Source: Lentibacillus jeotgali (GTDB lineage: Bacteria > Bacillota > Bacilli > Bacillales > Amphibacillaceae). Taken from it: DNA of 40,639 nt. Each line of letters opens with the position of its first letter. Position 1 is the first letter of the stretch. The notes beneath the pieces are model-generated. The model had not been told where the DNA came from. It saw only the letters and a program-made list of their open reading frames with translations, and ran no database searches. Shown here in pieces: positions 7,224-16,089 of this stretch. The DNA lies in assembly GCF_000224785.1 (NCBI RefSeq), contig NZ_AGAV01000024.1, positions 1-40,639 of the forward strand. The letters run 5' to 3'. Position numbers and translations under genes: made by a program.

Positions 7224-8678
7224 ATGGCCGAAATCATTCCACACTGGCTGACAAAGCAGGCTGATCTTGCACCAGAACAAACAGCTGTCGAACTGACGGA
7301 TGGAACAAAATATACATTTCGGGAACTGAAAGAAAAAAGCCAGTCATTCGCCCGAAAGTTACGAAGACTGGAGGTCCGGAAAGGTTCAAAGGTTGGGATT
7401 CTATCAGCGAATCACATCGATATGGTAATTGCCATACATGCGTTAACCTATCTTGAAGCTGTGGCGGTTATGCTTAACATCCGCCTGACGAAACAGGAAT
7501 TGAATTATCAGCTTAACGATGCCGGGGTTGGACTCGTGCTGGCACAGAATGACGACAGGAAGCTTGATTCAAACACAGTGTTCTTTTCTGACGTCAGGGA
7601 ACTACAGGAACAAGAGGGTGAGCTATGCTCGGAGATAAATCTCGACGCGATGTTCACGATTATTTACACATCAGGTACAACCGGTTTTCCAAAAGGTGTT
7701 GTCCATACATACGGCAACCACTGGTGGAGTGCTACAGGCTCAGTGCTGAACCTTGGTCTCAGCAAGCAGGATAAATGGCTTGCTGCAGTCCCGATGTTCC
7801 ATGTCAGTGGCTTATCGATTTTGCTGCGGAGTGTCATTTACGGAATCCCGGTTTACATGCTGGAAAAGTACGATAAACAACAATTCCATGAGGCACTTAT
7901 GAAAAAAGGTGTCACCATCGCTTCTGTTGTCACGATGATGGTCAGAGATCTTATCAATCAGCTGGGAGATAACCGTTATCCTGATACTCTTAGATGTCTG
8001 CTTCTGGGCGGCGGACCTGCACCGGAATCTTTGCTCGAGAAAGCAAAAGCCCGTCAAGTGCCCGTTTTCCAGTCATATGGCATGACGGAAACATCGTCAC
8101 AAATTGTAACACTTAGCCCTGGGAAAGCACTGGAAAAAATCGGCTCATCAGGGAAACCGCTATTTCCTGCTCAACTAAAAATAAATGCTCCGGACGGCCA
8201 AGTAGGCGAAATTTATGTTAAAGGGCCCATGGTCACTAAAGGATACTTCAATAATGAGCAGGCCACCAAAAAATCAATTGAAGACGGATGGCTAGCCACT
8301 GGAGATCTCGGCTATACCGACTGGGAAGGTTTCCTGTATGTCGTGGACCGGCGCAAGGATTTGATTATTTCCGGTGGTGAGAATATTTACCCAACGGAAA
8401 TTGAAAAGACGTTATCAGCGATGGAAGGCATTCGTGAAGTCGGTGTTATTGGGAGGTCGGATGAGAAATGGGGGCAAATCCCGGTAGCTTTCATTGCAGC
8501 AGAGGATCCGGCTGTTCCCCCGGATGAGATCTTGGCCTTCGCCGAAAGATATCTTGCTGGCTATAAAGTGCCAAAGGAAATTTATTTTTTGGATTGTTTG
8601 CCGCGGAACGCCTCAAATAAGTTAGTACGACACAAATTACAGAGTTATCTTACTGATAATGATTTTCAAAGTCATTGA
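7224..8678 (+). CDS. menE: O-succinylbenzoate--CoA ligase MenE
   Basis: A 484-residue AMP-forming acyl-CoA synthetase that activates O-succinylbenzoate to its CoA ester. The P-loop-like YTSGTTGFPKGVVHT is near residues 148-162, YGMTETSSQ near 285, and TGDLGYTDWEGFLYV then RRKDLIISGGENIYPTEIE follow, ending with the adenylation Lys in NASNKLVR near 466. The ribosome binding site (GCAGG) is weak. The gene sits 204 nt after menB, beyond a terminator. In B. subtilis menC follows menE; here the next gene is an unrelated transporter ATPase, so the substrate must come from a MenC encoded elsewhere. Confidence 0.95.
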   Translation: MAEIIPHWLTKQADLAPEQTAVELTDGTKYTFRELKEKSQSFARKLRRLEVRKGSKVGILSANHIDMVIAIHALTYLEAVAVMLNIRLTKQELNYQLNDAGVGLVLAQNDDRKLDSNTVFFSDVRELQEQEGELCSEINLDAMFTIIYTSGTTGFPKGVVHTYGNHWWSATGSVLNLGLSKQDKWLAAVPMFHVSGLSILLRSVIYGIPVYMLEKYDKQQFHEALMKKGVTIASVVTMMVRDLINQLGDNRYPDTLRCLLLGGGPAPESLLEKAKARQVPVFQSYGMTETSSQIVTLSPGKALEKIGSSGKPLFPAQLKINAPDGQVGEIYVKGPMVTKGYFNNEQATKKSIEDGWLATGDLGYTDWEGFLYVVDRRKDLIISGGENIYPTEIEKTLSAMEGIREVGVIGRSDEKWGQIPVAFIAAEDPAVPPDEILAFAERYLAGYKVPKEIYFLDCLPRNASNKLVRHKLQSYLTDNDFQSH

Positions 8679-8794
8679 CTTACAGACTAAAACCAAATAA
8701 ACTGTAATTAGAACATATAAATTTAGCATATGCGTTTATAACCTGCATGTGATATATTAAGGTAAGATTATGTACGACATAGGGAGAGGTTCCG

Positions 8795-9625
8795 ATGCAG
8801 ACGTTATCAGCGAAGGACTTGACACTCGGATATGGTGACGACATAATAATCGATGATTTAAATATTACTATTCCCAAAGGTGAAATCACCGTTTTAATCG
8901 GCAGTAATGGTTGTGGAAAATCCACGTTGCTTCGTTCATTGGCTCGCTTGCTGAAGCCAAAAGGCGGAGGTGTTGTGCTTGACGGGGAAAATATTGCTAA
9001 AATGGGCACAAAAGATGTGGCAAAAGAGCTTTCCATTTTACCGCAAGGTCCGGCAACACCTGATGGCCTGAGTGTTATGGAACTGGTTAAGCAGGGAAGA
9101 CACCCCTATCGCGGCTTTTTGAAGCAATGGTCAAAAGAAGATGAAAACGCTGTTCACAATGCGCTCGATGCCACGAATATGCTGGAATATAAGGATCGCC
9201 CGGTTGATTCGTTATCAGGAGGGCAGCGCCAGCGTGCATGGATTGCTATGACGCTTGCCCAGGAAACGGACACTATCTTGCTAGATGAACCGACGACTTA
9301 TCTGGATATGACACACCAGATTGATGTCCTTGACCTGTTATTTGATTTGAATGAAAAAGACGGACGTACGGTTGTCATGGTATTGCATGATTTAAATCTG
9401 GCCTGCCGGTATGCACATCACATTGTTGCAATCAAGGATAAAGATATCTTTGCCCAGGGACGGCCGGAGGAAATTGTAACGTGCAAGCTGGTACATGAAG
9501 TATTTCAAATGAAGTGTGATGTAACATTTGATCCCATGTTCGGAACACCTATGTGTATCCCGCATGGAAGGGGACGCTGCATATTTGCGGATAAGGCCGG
9601 TCTTCAGCAGACTGCTGCCAATTGA
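8795..9625 (+). CDS. Iron-siderophore ABC transporter ATPase (YusV/FhuC type)
   Basis: A 276-residue ABC ATPase of the FecE/FhuC family, almost the same length as B. subtilis YusV, an orphan ATPase shared by several siderophore uptake systems. Walker A is GSNGCGKST (36-44), the signature LSGGQRQR near 140, Walker B TILLDEPTTYLD, and the H-loop VLHDLNLACRYAHH. A C-terminal extension with Cys residues (MCIPHGRGRC) is typical of this group. No permease or binding protein is next to it, matching the orphan state of yusV. GGGAGAGG precedes the ATG. I looked for a Fur box upstream and saw no convincing one. The substrate is inferred from the family only. Confidence 0.85.
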   Translation: MQTLSAKDLTLGYGDDIIIDDLNITIPKGEITVLIGSNGCGKSTLLRSLARLLKPKGGGVVLDGENIAKMGTKDVAKELSILPQGPATPDGLSVMELVKQGRHPYRGFLKQWSKEDENAVHNALDATNMLEYKDRPVDSLSGGQRQRAWIAMTLAQETDTILLDEPTTYLDMTHQIDVLDLLFDLNEKDGRTVVMVLHDLNLACRYAHHIVAIKDKDIFAQGRPEEIVTCKLVHEVFQMKCDVTFDPMFGTPMCIPHGRGRCIFADKAGLQQTAAN

Positions 9626-9630
9626 ATGAT

Positions 9631-9658
9631 TCCCGCTGGTCTGAGCTGATCGGCGGGA
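9631..9658 (+). terminator. Probable terminator after siderophore ATPase
   Basis: TCCCGCTG (9631-9638) pairs with CGGCGGGA (9651-9658), eight pairs including one G-U. The trailing sequence is only moderately T-rich (TTAACTTATATTAT), so the call is tentative. Confidence 0.5.
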
Positions 9659-9713
9659 TTAACTTATATTATCCCCCCGTTTGAGGCAAATTAAAAGCGG
9701 GAGGTGCTTGATA

Positions 9714-10031
9714 TTGAAAAATAAATATTATGTCAATATAGGAAGTCAAGAAATTTCACAGACTAAGTTTGACAATAATGATGAATTTATTATTTATGCG
9801 AATGACGACGAGATTCGGACACTGAGGGGCAAACTGGATGGAATGCATGACTCGGATATGCGTGCTTTTTTCCGTGCTCATGTACCAATCATGCCATATC
9901 ATAATGATAGGGCAAATGATGATTATGATGCCGGTGTAACAGAAGCTTTTCAATTGATTTATGATCTCGGAGACGACGAAACCAAACAGCATATTGAGGA
10001 CATAGGGATATTAACGGATGATCGTCTATGA
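9714..10031 (+). CDS. Small conserved-looking acidic protein, function unknown
   Basis: A 105-residue soluble, acidic protein starting KNKYYVNIGSQEISQ and ending near DIGILTDDRL. I recognise the general look of a Bacillales-restricted protein (FFRAHVPIMPYHNDRANDDYD is its most distinctive stretch, broken here as FFRAHVPIMPYH then NDRANDDYD), but not a function. The start is a TTG at 9714 with GGGAGGTG 8-10 nt upstream; an earlier TTG at 9681 has no RBS. No signal peptide, membrane segment or cysteine cluster is visible. It is bounded by terminators on both sides and is probably monocistronic. Confidence 0.75.
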   Translation: MKNKYYVNIGSQEISQTKFDNNDEFIIYANDDEIRTLRGKLDGMHDSDMRAFFRAHVPIMPYHNDRANDDYDAGVTEAFQLIYDLGDDETKQHIEDIGILTDDRL

Positions 10032-10036
10032 ATTAA

Positions 10037-10073
10037 AACAGGGATAAGAAACTAATCTTATTCCTGTTTTTTT
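10037..10073 (+). terminator. Intrinsic terminator
   Basis: AACAGGGATAAGA (10037-10049) pairs with TCTTATTCCTGTT (10056-10068) over a 6-nt loop and runs into seven T. It is a strong rho-independent terminator 5 nt after the stop of the upstream gene. Confidence 0.9.
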
Positions 10074-10148
10074 AAGTTTAGCCGGGGGAGCAAGAGAGGA
10101 ATAATATACCATAACCGTTTATCGATTAAATTGAGAGGAGTTAAACAT

Positions 10149-10718
10149 ATGTTAAACAATAACGGCATCAGGTGTATAAGCTTAGTTACCGGGATTGCCA
10201 TGATTCTTACCCTGGCCGTTGTCATGTCCCCAACAACACAGCAGACCGTGTCAGCCAATAAGTCATCTCAAAGTCATGAACTGTCGAAAGCATCACAATC
10301 AAAAGGAGGATCTGACAAGGCAGTTGTTAAACAGGAACTATCCCACGATCAAATTATTAGTCTGACAGGTGCGTTTATGGAGAAACTGTCACAGGAGACA
10401 AATAATAACAATAAAGTGATTCATTATAATACAAAAAATGCACTATTGAATGAATTTGAAGAAATTACATCAAGAGAAGTGGCTTCAGAGTATGTCAATT
10501 ATTATTTTATAGAACACTCAGATGGCTTATATATTAAACCGACTGAGACACCTCCATGGTTTCAAGAAAATAATGCTTATGATATGATTAGACAGGATAA
10601 CAATACGGCAGTTGTTACCCAGGAGAATAAGTCAGACTTGTATGGAATCTACACAGTAAACATTGAATTCACATGGAAAAATAATCAATGGAGAATATCA
10701 GATATCAATCATAAATAA
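10149..10718 (+). CDS. Secreted protein, possibly DUF3993-like
   Basis: A 189-residue exported protein. The N-terminus has a hydrophobic stretch (residues 11-28) and a likely signal peptidase I site after VSA at 36, then a Ser/Lys-rich linker (37-65) and a folded domain of about 120 residues. The domain ends in an NTF2-like strand pattern (YTVNIEFTWKNNQWRISDIN). It resembles the Bacillus DUF3993 family as I remember it, but I cannot verify that. The start at the ATG (10149), not the TTG at 10131, is set by GAGGAG 8 nt upstream. ytkD starts 31 nt downstream and may be co-transcribed. Function unknown. Confidence 0.75.
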   Translation: MLNNNGIRCISLVTGIAMILTLAVVMSPTTQQTVSANKSSQSHELSKASQSKGGSDKAVVKQELSHDQIISLTGAFMEKLSQETNNNNKVIHYNTKNALLNEFEEITSREVASEYVNYYFIEHSDGLYIKPTETPPWFQENNAYDMIRQDNNTAVVTQENKSDLYGIYTVNIEFTWKNNQWRISDINHK

Positions 10719-10749
10719 AGCGACCGAAAATATGAAAGCAGTTGAAAAT

Positions 10750-11214
10750 ATGTATCGATTTACAGATTTTTATCACAATGAAGTAACACTATCATTTGAC
10801 GATCATCCATTTTCCCGGGACCCGAAACATGTATGGGTCATATGCCGCTATCAAAATAAGTGGCTGTTGACGAAGCATAAGGAACGCGGACTCGAGTTCC
10901 CAGGTGGCAAGGTAGAAAGAAATGAAACCGCAAAAGAGGCGGGGGTTCGGGAAGTGATGGAAGAAACCGGGGGAACAGTTGAATCCATTCGGTATGTCGC
11001 GCAATATAGTGTCGCCGGTAAAGGCGGTACAATTATAAAAAATGTGTACTTTGCGGAGATAGACAAACTGACTGCACAGGAAACATATTATGAAACTGAA
11101 GGGCCGATTCAGCTCGCGCGCCTTCCTGTCAACGTTAAGCGGAATATGAAATATAGTTTCATTATGAAGGATGATGTGCTGGAGCATTGTATGAAATTTA
11201 TAGGAAAGGAATGA
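10750..11214 (+). CDS. ytkD: Nudix nucleoside triphosphatase YtkD
   Basis: A 154-residue nudix hydrolase resembling B. subtilis YtkD (158 aa), which hydrolyses nucleoside triphosphates including oxidised purine forms and has reported RppH-like RNA decapping activity. The nudix box runs from Gly53 to Gly75: G-x5-E59-x7-REV(67-69)-M-EE-T-GG, all key positions intact. MYRFTDFYHN at the start matches family N-termini, so I chose the ATG at 10750. Another ATG at 10732 is possible; neither has a good Shine-Dalgarno, suggesting reinitiation after the upstream gene. A repeat-rich tail begins at its stop codon. Confidence 0.88.
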   Translation: MYRFTDFYHNEVTLSFDDHPFSRDPKHVWVICRYQNKWLLTKHKERGLEFPGGKVERNETAKEAGVREVMEETGGTVESIRYVAQYSVAGKGGTIIKNVYFAEIDKLTAQETYYETEGPIQLARLPVNVKRNMKYSFIMKDDVLEHCMKFIGKE

Positions 11215-11271
11215 GGGTGGGACAAAGGTATTTAAGACGAAGAAAAATGGGTTTTGGCATAAACCAGCGAA
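11215..11271 (+). repeat. Leader segment preceding repeat A2
   Basis: Starts right after the ytkD stop with GGTGGGACAAAGGTATTT. A similar GTCGGGACAAAAGTATCTTT follows the ytnP stop at 40541, again between a stop codon and a repeat A copy. The recurrence suggests it is part of a larger repeated unit rather than chance. Confidence 0.5.
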
Positions 11272-11376
11272 GGAAAAATGCGGAGACTCCTGGGGAGCAG
11301 AGGCCTAGATGAGACCCCGCAGTGCGAAGGCACGAGGAGGCTCATCAGCCGCCCCCGGAAAGCGGAGTATTTTTCC
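11272..11376 (+). repeat. Dispersed structured repeat A, copy A2
   Basis: A 105-bp copy bounded by GGAAAAAT and ATTTTTCC. It carries the conserved internal blocks GGAGACTCC, GAGACCCCGCAG, a GTGC-GAAG-GCAC hairpin, GAGGAGGCTCA and CCGGAAAGCG. The closing stem differs from A1, A3 and A4 but still pairs. The stretch 11377-11460 after it, leading to the permease gene stop, has no recognised element. Confidence 0.8.
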
Positions 11377-11460
11377 GGAGCGATCGTTAAACGATACACC
11401 AACATTGTTCACAGCGTTATATTGTGAAGGCTGTAGCCATATGGCCTTATATGCTTAAGA

Positions 11461-12267
11461 TTACCTGCTGTGTTTAATCAGGAATGTTTCAATCCGCTCG
11501 ACGATTTTGTACATCACTGCTGCAAAAATGGCGATGAGAATTAAACTGGACATAACAAGTGAGAAGTCAAACACCTGGAAGCCATAAACGATTAAATAGC
11601 CAAGCCCTTCTTTGGACACGAGAAATTCCCCAACGACGACGCCTACCCAGGACAGCCCCACGTTGACTTTTAGCGTTGAAATCATAGCTGGAATGGTAGC
11701 AGGGAAGACAGCTTCCTTAAAAATCTGACCGCGCGTTGCTTTGAAGCTTTTCAATACCTTCACATAGTTTGGGTCGACCTCCCTGAATGCGGAATAGACC
11801 ACAAGTGTCGTAATAACGACAGAAATGATTGCACCCATTGTAATAATCGCTAAATAACCTGGTCCCATGGCAACAATGATAATCGGTCCCAATGCAACTT
11901 TAGGCATGGCGTTCATGACGACCAGATAAGGGTCCATAATGTTAGAGAACCGCTCTGACGACCATAAGACAGTTGCCATGACAATCCCCAGAATAGTACC
12001 GATCAGAAATCCTAAGACCGTTTCTAGCAGTGTCACCTGGAGATGGGTAAACATTGATCCATCTGAAAATTTTTCTAACAGCACATAGACGATTTCAGAA
12101 GGCGAGCTGAATATTAAAGGATCGATCCAATACATGCTGCTGGCCAATTCCCAGAAACCGAAAAACGCAACTAAAATAACAATCTGCCAGCTTAGAACAA
12201 ACTTTTTCTCGCGTTTTAAATTGTACTGATAGTTTTCAAACAGCTGCTGATCTGATTCATGTTCCAT
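11461..12267 (-). CDS. ytlD: ABC transporter permease, YtlD-like (SsuC/nitrate-taurine class)
   Basis: A 268-residue inner-membrane permease of the nitrate/sulfonate/thiamine-precursor (NMT1-type) importer class. About six hydrophobic helices are visible from residue 28 onward, and the coupling EAA loop lies around [23 protein letters not shown]. It matches B. subtilis YtlD in length and in neighbourhood, since pckA and metK follow. I chose the ATG at 12267, with GGTGG upstream and an 11-nt overlap with the ATPase gene; an ATG at 12309 would give 14 extra residues and a longer overlap. The substrate is not established by sequence. It is the last gene of the leftward ytlA-ytlC-ytlD unit. Confidence 0.88.
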   Translation of the reverse strand: MEHESDQQLFENYQYNLKREKKFVLSWQIVILVAFFGFWELASSMYWIDPLIFSSPSEIVYVLLEKFSDGSMFTHLQVTLLETVLGFLIGTILGIVMATVLWSSERFSNIMDPYLVVMNAMPKVALGPIIIVAMGPGYLAIITMGAIISVVITTLVVYSAFREVDPNYVKVLKSFKATRGQIFKEAVFPATIPAMISTLKVNVGLSWVGVVVGEFLVSKEGLGYLIVYGFQVFDFSLVMSSLILIAIFAAVMYKIVERIETFLIKHSR

Positions 12268-13066
12268 TTGGCGATTCCACCACCTTGGATTGCGCCGCGT
12301 TCGGTTCATTTTTGTTTAATTCTTCCCAGACTCTATCGAATAAAATTTGGTATTTTGGGTGCCGGCGCACTAAAAAGGGTTTCTCATGACGCAGTTCTAC
12401 GGGTACTTCAAATGTTTTAGCAATTGAGCCCGGGTTTGCGTCCATCAACAGAATACGGTCACTCATCGCGATCGCTTCACCGATATCGTGTGTCACAAGA
12501 ATCGATGTTTTACTGTATAAACGGAGCAGATCCCAGACGAGATCTTCCAGCTTTAGTTTGGTTTGATAGTCCAAAGCTGAGAAAGGTTCATCCAGAAGTA
12601 ATATTTTGGGATTAGTGATTAAGGTCCGCACAAGTGCAACTCGCTGACGCATCCCGCCGGAAAGTGAATCCGGATAGTCTTCGCTGATACCGGACAATCC
12701 CACTTGAGTCAGCAAATCCGCTGCATTTTCCTTTGTTTCTTTGCTCTGATCATGACTGATTTTGGGTCCGATCAGGACATTATCGATAATCGATTTCCAC
12801 GGGAATAGGTAATCTTGCTGCAACATATACCCGATATCCAGTTCAGCTTCATGTAATGGCTGTTTATTGACATAAATGTTGCCTGCGGTATGATTCACAA
12901 TGCCTGCGATGATGGAAAGTATCGTCGATTTGCCGCACCCGCTCGGACCCAGGAGCGCAACGAACTCACCTTCTTTTATTGAGAAGGAAATGTTGTCGAG
13001 TGCCTTTGTATAATTCTTTTTGGAGAAATAATGGTGTGATACATGCTCCAAGGTAAGAAATGACAT
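12257..13066 (-). CDS. ytlC: ABC transporter ATPase, YtlC-like
   Basis: A 269-residue ATPase of the nitrate/sulfonate/taurine importer family. Walker A is GPSGCGKST (40-48), the signature [15 protein letters not shown], Walker [13 protein letters not shown], and the H-loop [16 protein letters not shown] long upstream extension to 13162 is rejected: the ATG at 13066 has AGGAGG 8 nt before it and lies 13 nt after the stop of the binding-protein gene. It acts with the downstream permease and the upstream lipoprotein at the inner face of the membrane. Confidence 0.92.
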   Translation of the reverse strand: MSFLTLEHVSHHYFSKKNYTKALDNISFSIKEGEFVALLGPSGCGKSTILSIIAGIVNHTAGNIYVNKQPLHEAELDIGYMLQQDYLFPWKSIIDNVLIGPKISHDQSKETKENAADLLTQVGLSGISEDYPDSLSGGMRQRVALVRTLITNPKILLLDEPFSALDYQTKLKLEDLVWDLLRLYSKTSILVTHDIGEAIAMSDRILLMDANPGSIAKTFEVPVELRHEKPFLVRRHPKYQILFDRVWEELNKNEPNAAQSKVVESPNGT

Positions 13067-13079
13067 ACGTGACGCCTCC

Positions 13080-14072
13080 TTAGTTGCCAATGACTTCCTC
13101 AGCAATTTTAGTGTTGACAAGATCGTCATATGGAACATCCGCCGGTAATTCGCCGGCTTCATCCATAATGTTTCTCAGGTTATTCCATTCCTCCTTGTCG
13201 AGTATTGGATCTGTTGCGAATGATCCCTGGTTTTTATAGCGCTCAATGGAGGTTGCGAGCATATCCAGTTCCGTGTCTTTGAAATAAGGCTGTATTACCT
13301 CAGCAATGTCTTTTGCACTGTTTTCCTGAACCCATTTTTGTGCTTTATGAACCGCTTTTGTAAAACGTTTTGCTGTTTCAGGATTATCGTTCATAAAGCT
13401 TTCTTTGGTCATAAATGTTGTATATGGAACGTGGCCCGATTCCTTACCGAACGAGGCAATTATATGGCCTTTTCCTTCTTTTTCGAATGTACTTGCCGTT
13501 GGTTCAAACAGCTGAACATATTCGGCGTCGCCTGAAGCAAAGGCACCTGGTATATTGGCGTAATCAACATTTTGAATCAAATTTAAATCGGCATGTGGGT
13601 CAATGCCATGCTGTTTCAGAACATATTCCCCAACCATCTGTGGCATGCCACCGACACGCTGTCCGAGAAATGTACTGTTTTTAAGATCTTCCCATTCAAA
13701 ATCGGGCTTCGGTTCCTTGGCGACAAGAAAAGTTCCGTCTGTCTGGGTTAACTGGGCAAAGTTAATAATTTTGTCTTTTGATCCCTGTGCATGAACATAA
13801 ATGGATGTTTCTGACCCTACAAGTGCAACATCAGCCCCATCCGACAGCAGTGCCGTCATGGTTTTGTCGCCGCCCCATGTTGTCTGGAGTTCAATGTTGA
13901 TTCCTTCTTCTTCAAAAAAACCTTTTTCTATAGCAACGTACTGCGGCGCATAAAAGATTGAACGTGTCACCTCAGCTATTTTTATGTTCGATGCCTCGCC
14001 GCCAGAGCCGCAAGCTGATGCAACGATAAGCAACAGACAAGAAAATAACGCAATCATTGAACGCTTTTTCAT
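13080..14072 (-). CDS. ytlA: ABC transporter substrate-binding lipoprotein, YtlA-like
   Basis: A 330-residue solute-binding lipoprotein of the NMT1/THI5-like group. The signal peptide is MKKRSMIALF then a hydrophobic run, with lipobox VASAC and lipidated Cys21. The mature part begins with IKIAEVTRSIFYAPQYVAIEKG, shown here in two parts as IKIAEVTRSIFY and APQYVAIEKG, which is a family hallmark, followed by GFFEEEGINIELQTTWGG. Such proteins bind pyrimidine precursors, sulfonates, nitrate or aromatic compounds. No TPP, FMN or S-box leader is visible upstream, so the ligand is open. It is the first gene of the importer operon, preceded by AAAGGGA. Confidence 0.9.
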   Translation of the reverse strand: MKKRSMIALFSCLLLIVASACGSGGEASNIKIAEVTRSIFYAPQYVAIEKGFFEEEGINIELQTTWGGDKTMTALLSDGADVALVGSETSIYVHAQGSKDKIINFAQLTQTDGTFLVAKEPKPDFEWEDLKNSTFLGQRVGGMPQMVGEYVLKQHGIDPHADLNLIQNVDYANIPGAFASGDAEYVQLFEPTASTFEKEGKGHIIASFGKESGHVPYTTFMTKESFMNDNPETAKRFTKAVHKAQKWVQENSAKDIAEVIQPYFKDTELDMLATSIERYKNQGSFATDPILDKEEWNNLRNIMDEAGELPADVPYDDLVNTKIAEEVIGN

Positions 14073-14115
14073 CGATATTCGTCCCTTTCACATAATAATG
14101 GTGTTATGTCATCAT

Positions 14116-14144
14116 AGTTTATGCGTCTAGGTAAAATGTGTGAA
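14116..14144 (-). promoter_or_regulatory. Sigma-A promoter for ytlA-ytlC-ytlD
   Basis: Minus strand TTCACA (14139-14144) and TAAACT (14116-14121) are separated by 17 nt, about 44 nt before the ytlA start. Confidence 0.6.
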
Positions 14145-14200
14145 TGCCTACAATTAAGCAGGTGAGAAGGGAAGCCGGTGAAATAAAACGGGAACGACAT

Positions 14201-14230
14201 AAAAAATCCGGCCTCACATAATGAGACCGG
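14201..14230 (-). terminator. Intrinsic terminator of pckA
   Basis: On the minus strand CCGGTCTCA pairs with TGAGGCCGG (one G-U) around TTATG, then ATTTTTT follows. It lies 71 nt past the pckA stop and upstream of the ytlA promoter, insulating the two leftward units. Confidence 0.85.
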
Positions 14231-14300
14231 CTGCCAGCAAGAAACTGCCTATATTTCCTTCATATGTTAAATCCTTTTGGGATGAGGAAACTGTTTTTCT

Positions 14301-15890
14301 TCAGCCCTTATAAACCGGGCCTGCATTGCGGATTTCTTCAGTTACCTTAGTGAATTTACTGAAGTTGTCATGGAATTTCATCGCCAAACCCTTTGCTTCA
14401 GCATCATACGCGTTTTTATCAGCCCAAGTATTCCTCGGTACTAGCACGTCATCCGGCACTCCCGGAACATGCATTGGTGCTTCAAGTCCAAAAATATCAT
14501 CCGTAACGGTTTCGATGTTATTCAGCTCACCTTCCAGTGCAGCATGGACCATGGCACGGGTATAAGAAAGCTTAATGCGCTCTCCGGCACCATACGAACC
14601 ACCGGTCCATCCGGTATTCACCAGGAACACGCTGGAATTGTACTGGTCGATTTTATCACCGAGCATTTCAGCGTATTTTGCCGGTGCCAGCGGCAGAAAT
14701 GGCGAGCCGAAACAGGCTGAAAAAGTTGCTTGCGGCTGTGTAACGCCGCGTTCCGTACCAGCAAGTTTGCTCGTATAGCCGCTCAGGAAGTGATACATTG
14801 CCTGCTCTTTGGTCAGTCTGCTGATTGGCGGCAGTGTACCGGATGCATCAGCTGTCAGGAAAATAATCGTATTCGGATGGCCTGCGATACTTGGCGACAC
14901 GATATTATCGATATTTTCGAGCGGATAAGCTGCACGCGTGTTTTCTGTCAATGACGTGTCATCATAGTCCGGTTCACGGGATGATTCATCAAGGATGACG
15001 TTTTCCAGTACAGAGCCGAAACGGATTGCATTGTAAATCTGCGGTTCTTTTTTCTGTGACAGATTGATACATTTGGCATAGCATCCGCCCTCAATATTGA
15101 AGATCCCGTTTGAACTCCATCCATGCTCATCGTCCCCTATCAGACGCCGGTAAGGATCAGCGGAAAGGGTTGTTTTGCCTGTGCCGGAAAGCCCGAAGAA
15201 TAACGCAACATCACCTTCCGGACCGACATTTGCCGAGCAGTGCATTGACAAAATATCGTTTTGCGGCAAAATATAGTTCATGACGGAAAAAATCGATTTT
15301 TTGATTTCACCGGCATATTCGGTTCCGCCGATCAGGACGATCCGTTTCTTAAACGAAATAAGGATAAATGTTTCGGAATTTGTACCATCCACTGCCGGAT
15401 TCGCTTTGTATGTTGGAGCAGATATAACGGTAAACTCGGATTGATGGGCATTCAGCTCTTCATCTGTCGGTGTGACAAACAGCTGACGCGCAAATAAATT
15501 GTGCCATGCATATTCATTGATCACTTCAATCGGCAGGCGATGTTTCGGATCAGCACCGGCAAATCCTCTAAAATGAAACAGCTCTTGCTTGTTGTGTATA
15601 TAAGCGGTAACCTTTTTCAAAAGATTATCAAATGATTCTTCATCGATAGGGCGGTTGACGTCGCCCCAGTCAATAAAGTCTTCAGAAACATCGTCCCGTA
15701 CAATGAATTTGTCCTTTGGAGAACGGCCGGTATACATACCTGTTGAGGCGCAGACTGCACCCGTTGCACTTAAGATCGCTTCGTCCCGTTCAAGGATTTT
15801 CTCGACCAATTGCGGGACTGCAAGGTTCGTCTGTATATTAGAATGAGTCAGCAATTCTTTCGTTACAAGTGCATCTTCTTCTGTTTTCAT
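14301..15890 (-). CDS. pckA: ATP-dependent phosphoenolpyruvate carboxykinase PckA
   Basis: A 529-residue cytosolic enzyme converting oxaloacetate plus ATP to phosphoenolpyruvate, CO2 and ADP, the gluconeogenic entry step. The kinase-1a P-loop GLSGTGKTT (233-241) and kinase-2 block IGDDEHGW (251-258) are intact. Upstream are [10 protein letters not shown] (56-64 region) and the substrate-site [10 protein letters not shown] (106-114). B. subtilis PckA is 527 aa. The ATG at 15890 is chosen, with AAAGGCAGG upstream; a TTG frame 33 nt earlier lacks support. It is divergent from metK. In B. subtilis it is controlled by CcpN; I could not identify the operator here. Confidence 0.97.
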   Translation of the reverse strand: MKTEEDALVTKELLTHSNIQTNLAVPQLVEKILERDEAILSATGAVCASTGMYTGRSPKDKFIVRDDVSEDFIDWGDVNRPIDEESFDNLLKKVTAYIHNKQELFHFRGFAGADPKHRLPIEVINEYAWHNLFARQLFVTPTDEELNAHQSEFTVISAPTYKANPAVDGTNSETFILISFKKRIVLIGGTEYAGEIKKSIFSVMNYILPQNDILSMHCSANVGPEGDVALFFGLSGTGKTTLSADPYRRLIGDDEHGWSSNGIFNIEGGCYAKCINLSQKKEPQIYNAIRFGSVLENVILDESSREPDYDDTSLTENTRAAYPLENIDNIVSPSIAGHPNTIIFLTADASGTLPPISRLTKEQAMYHFLSGYTSKLAGTERGVTQPQATFSACFGSPFLPLAPAKYAEMLGDKIDQYNSSVFLVNTGWTGGSYGAGERIKLSYTRAMVHAALEGELNNIETVTDDIFGLEAPMHVPGVPDDVLVPRNTWADKNAYDAEAKGLAMKFHDNFSKFTKVTEEIRNAGPVYKG

Positions 15891-16042
15891 TTTTGATACC
15901 TGCCTTTTAGTAAATTCAATCAAAACTCGACTTGATGACTTAATTTGATATTAGTGTAACACATTTCGCAAATTAGTCCATACTATTTTTGTAATTAATT
16001 ATATGAAAGTTCCGTGTGAATGTTGTACGCCGTCGCAAAAAG

Positions 16043-16071
16043 TTGACATCGCATATGCTTTTCGATACCAT
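16043..16071 (+). promoter_or_regulatory. Sigma-A promoter for S-box-metK
   Basis: TTGACA (16043-16048), 17-nt spacer, TACCAT (16066-16071). Transcription would begin about 10 nt before the riboswitch P1 stem. Confidence 0.75.
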
Positions 16072-16089
16072 TATGTGCGAGCGGATATT

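Noticed and set aside
8679-8794. Fur box before the siderophore ATPase
   Set aside because: TGATATATTA at 8751 gives only a partial half-site; the matching inverted half is missing.
14073-14200. TPP or other riboswitch before ytlA
   Set aside because: The CTGAGA and ACCTGA-type THI-box landmarks and other known aptamer blocks are absent.
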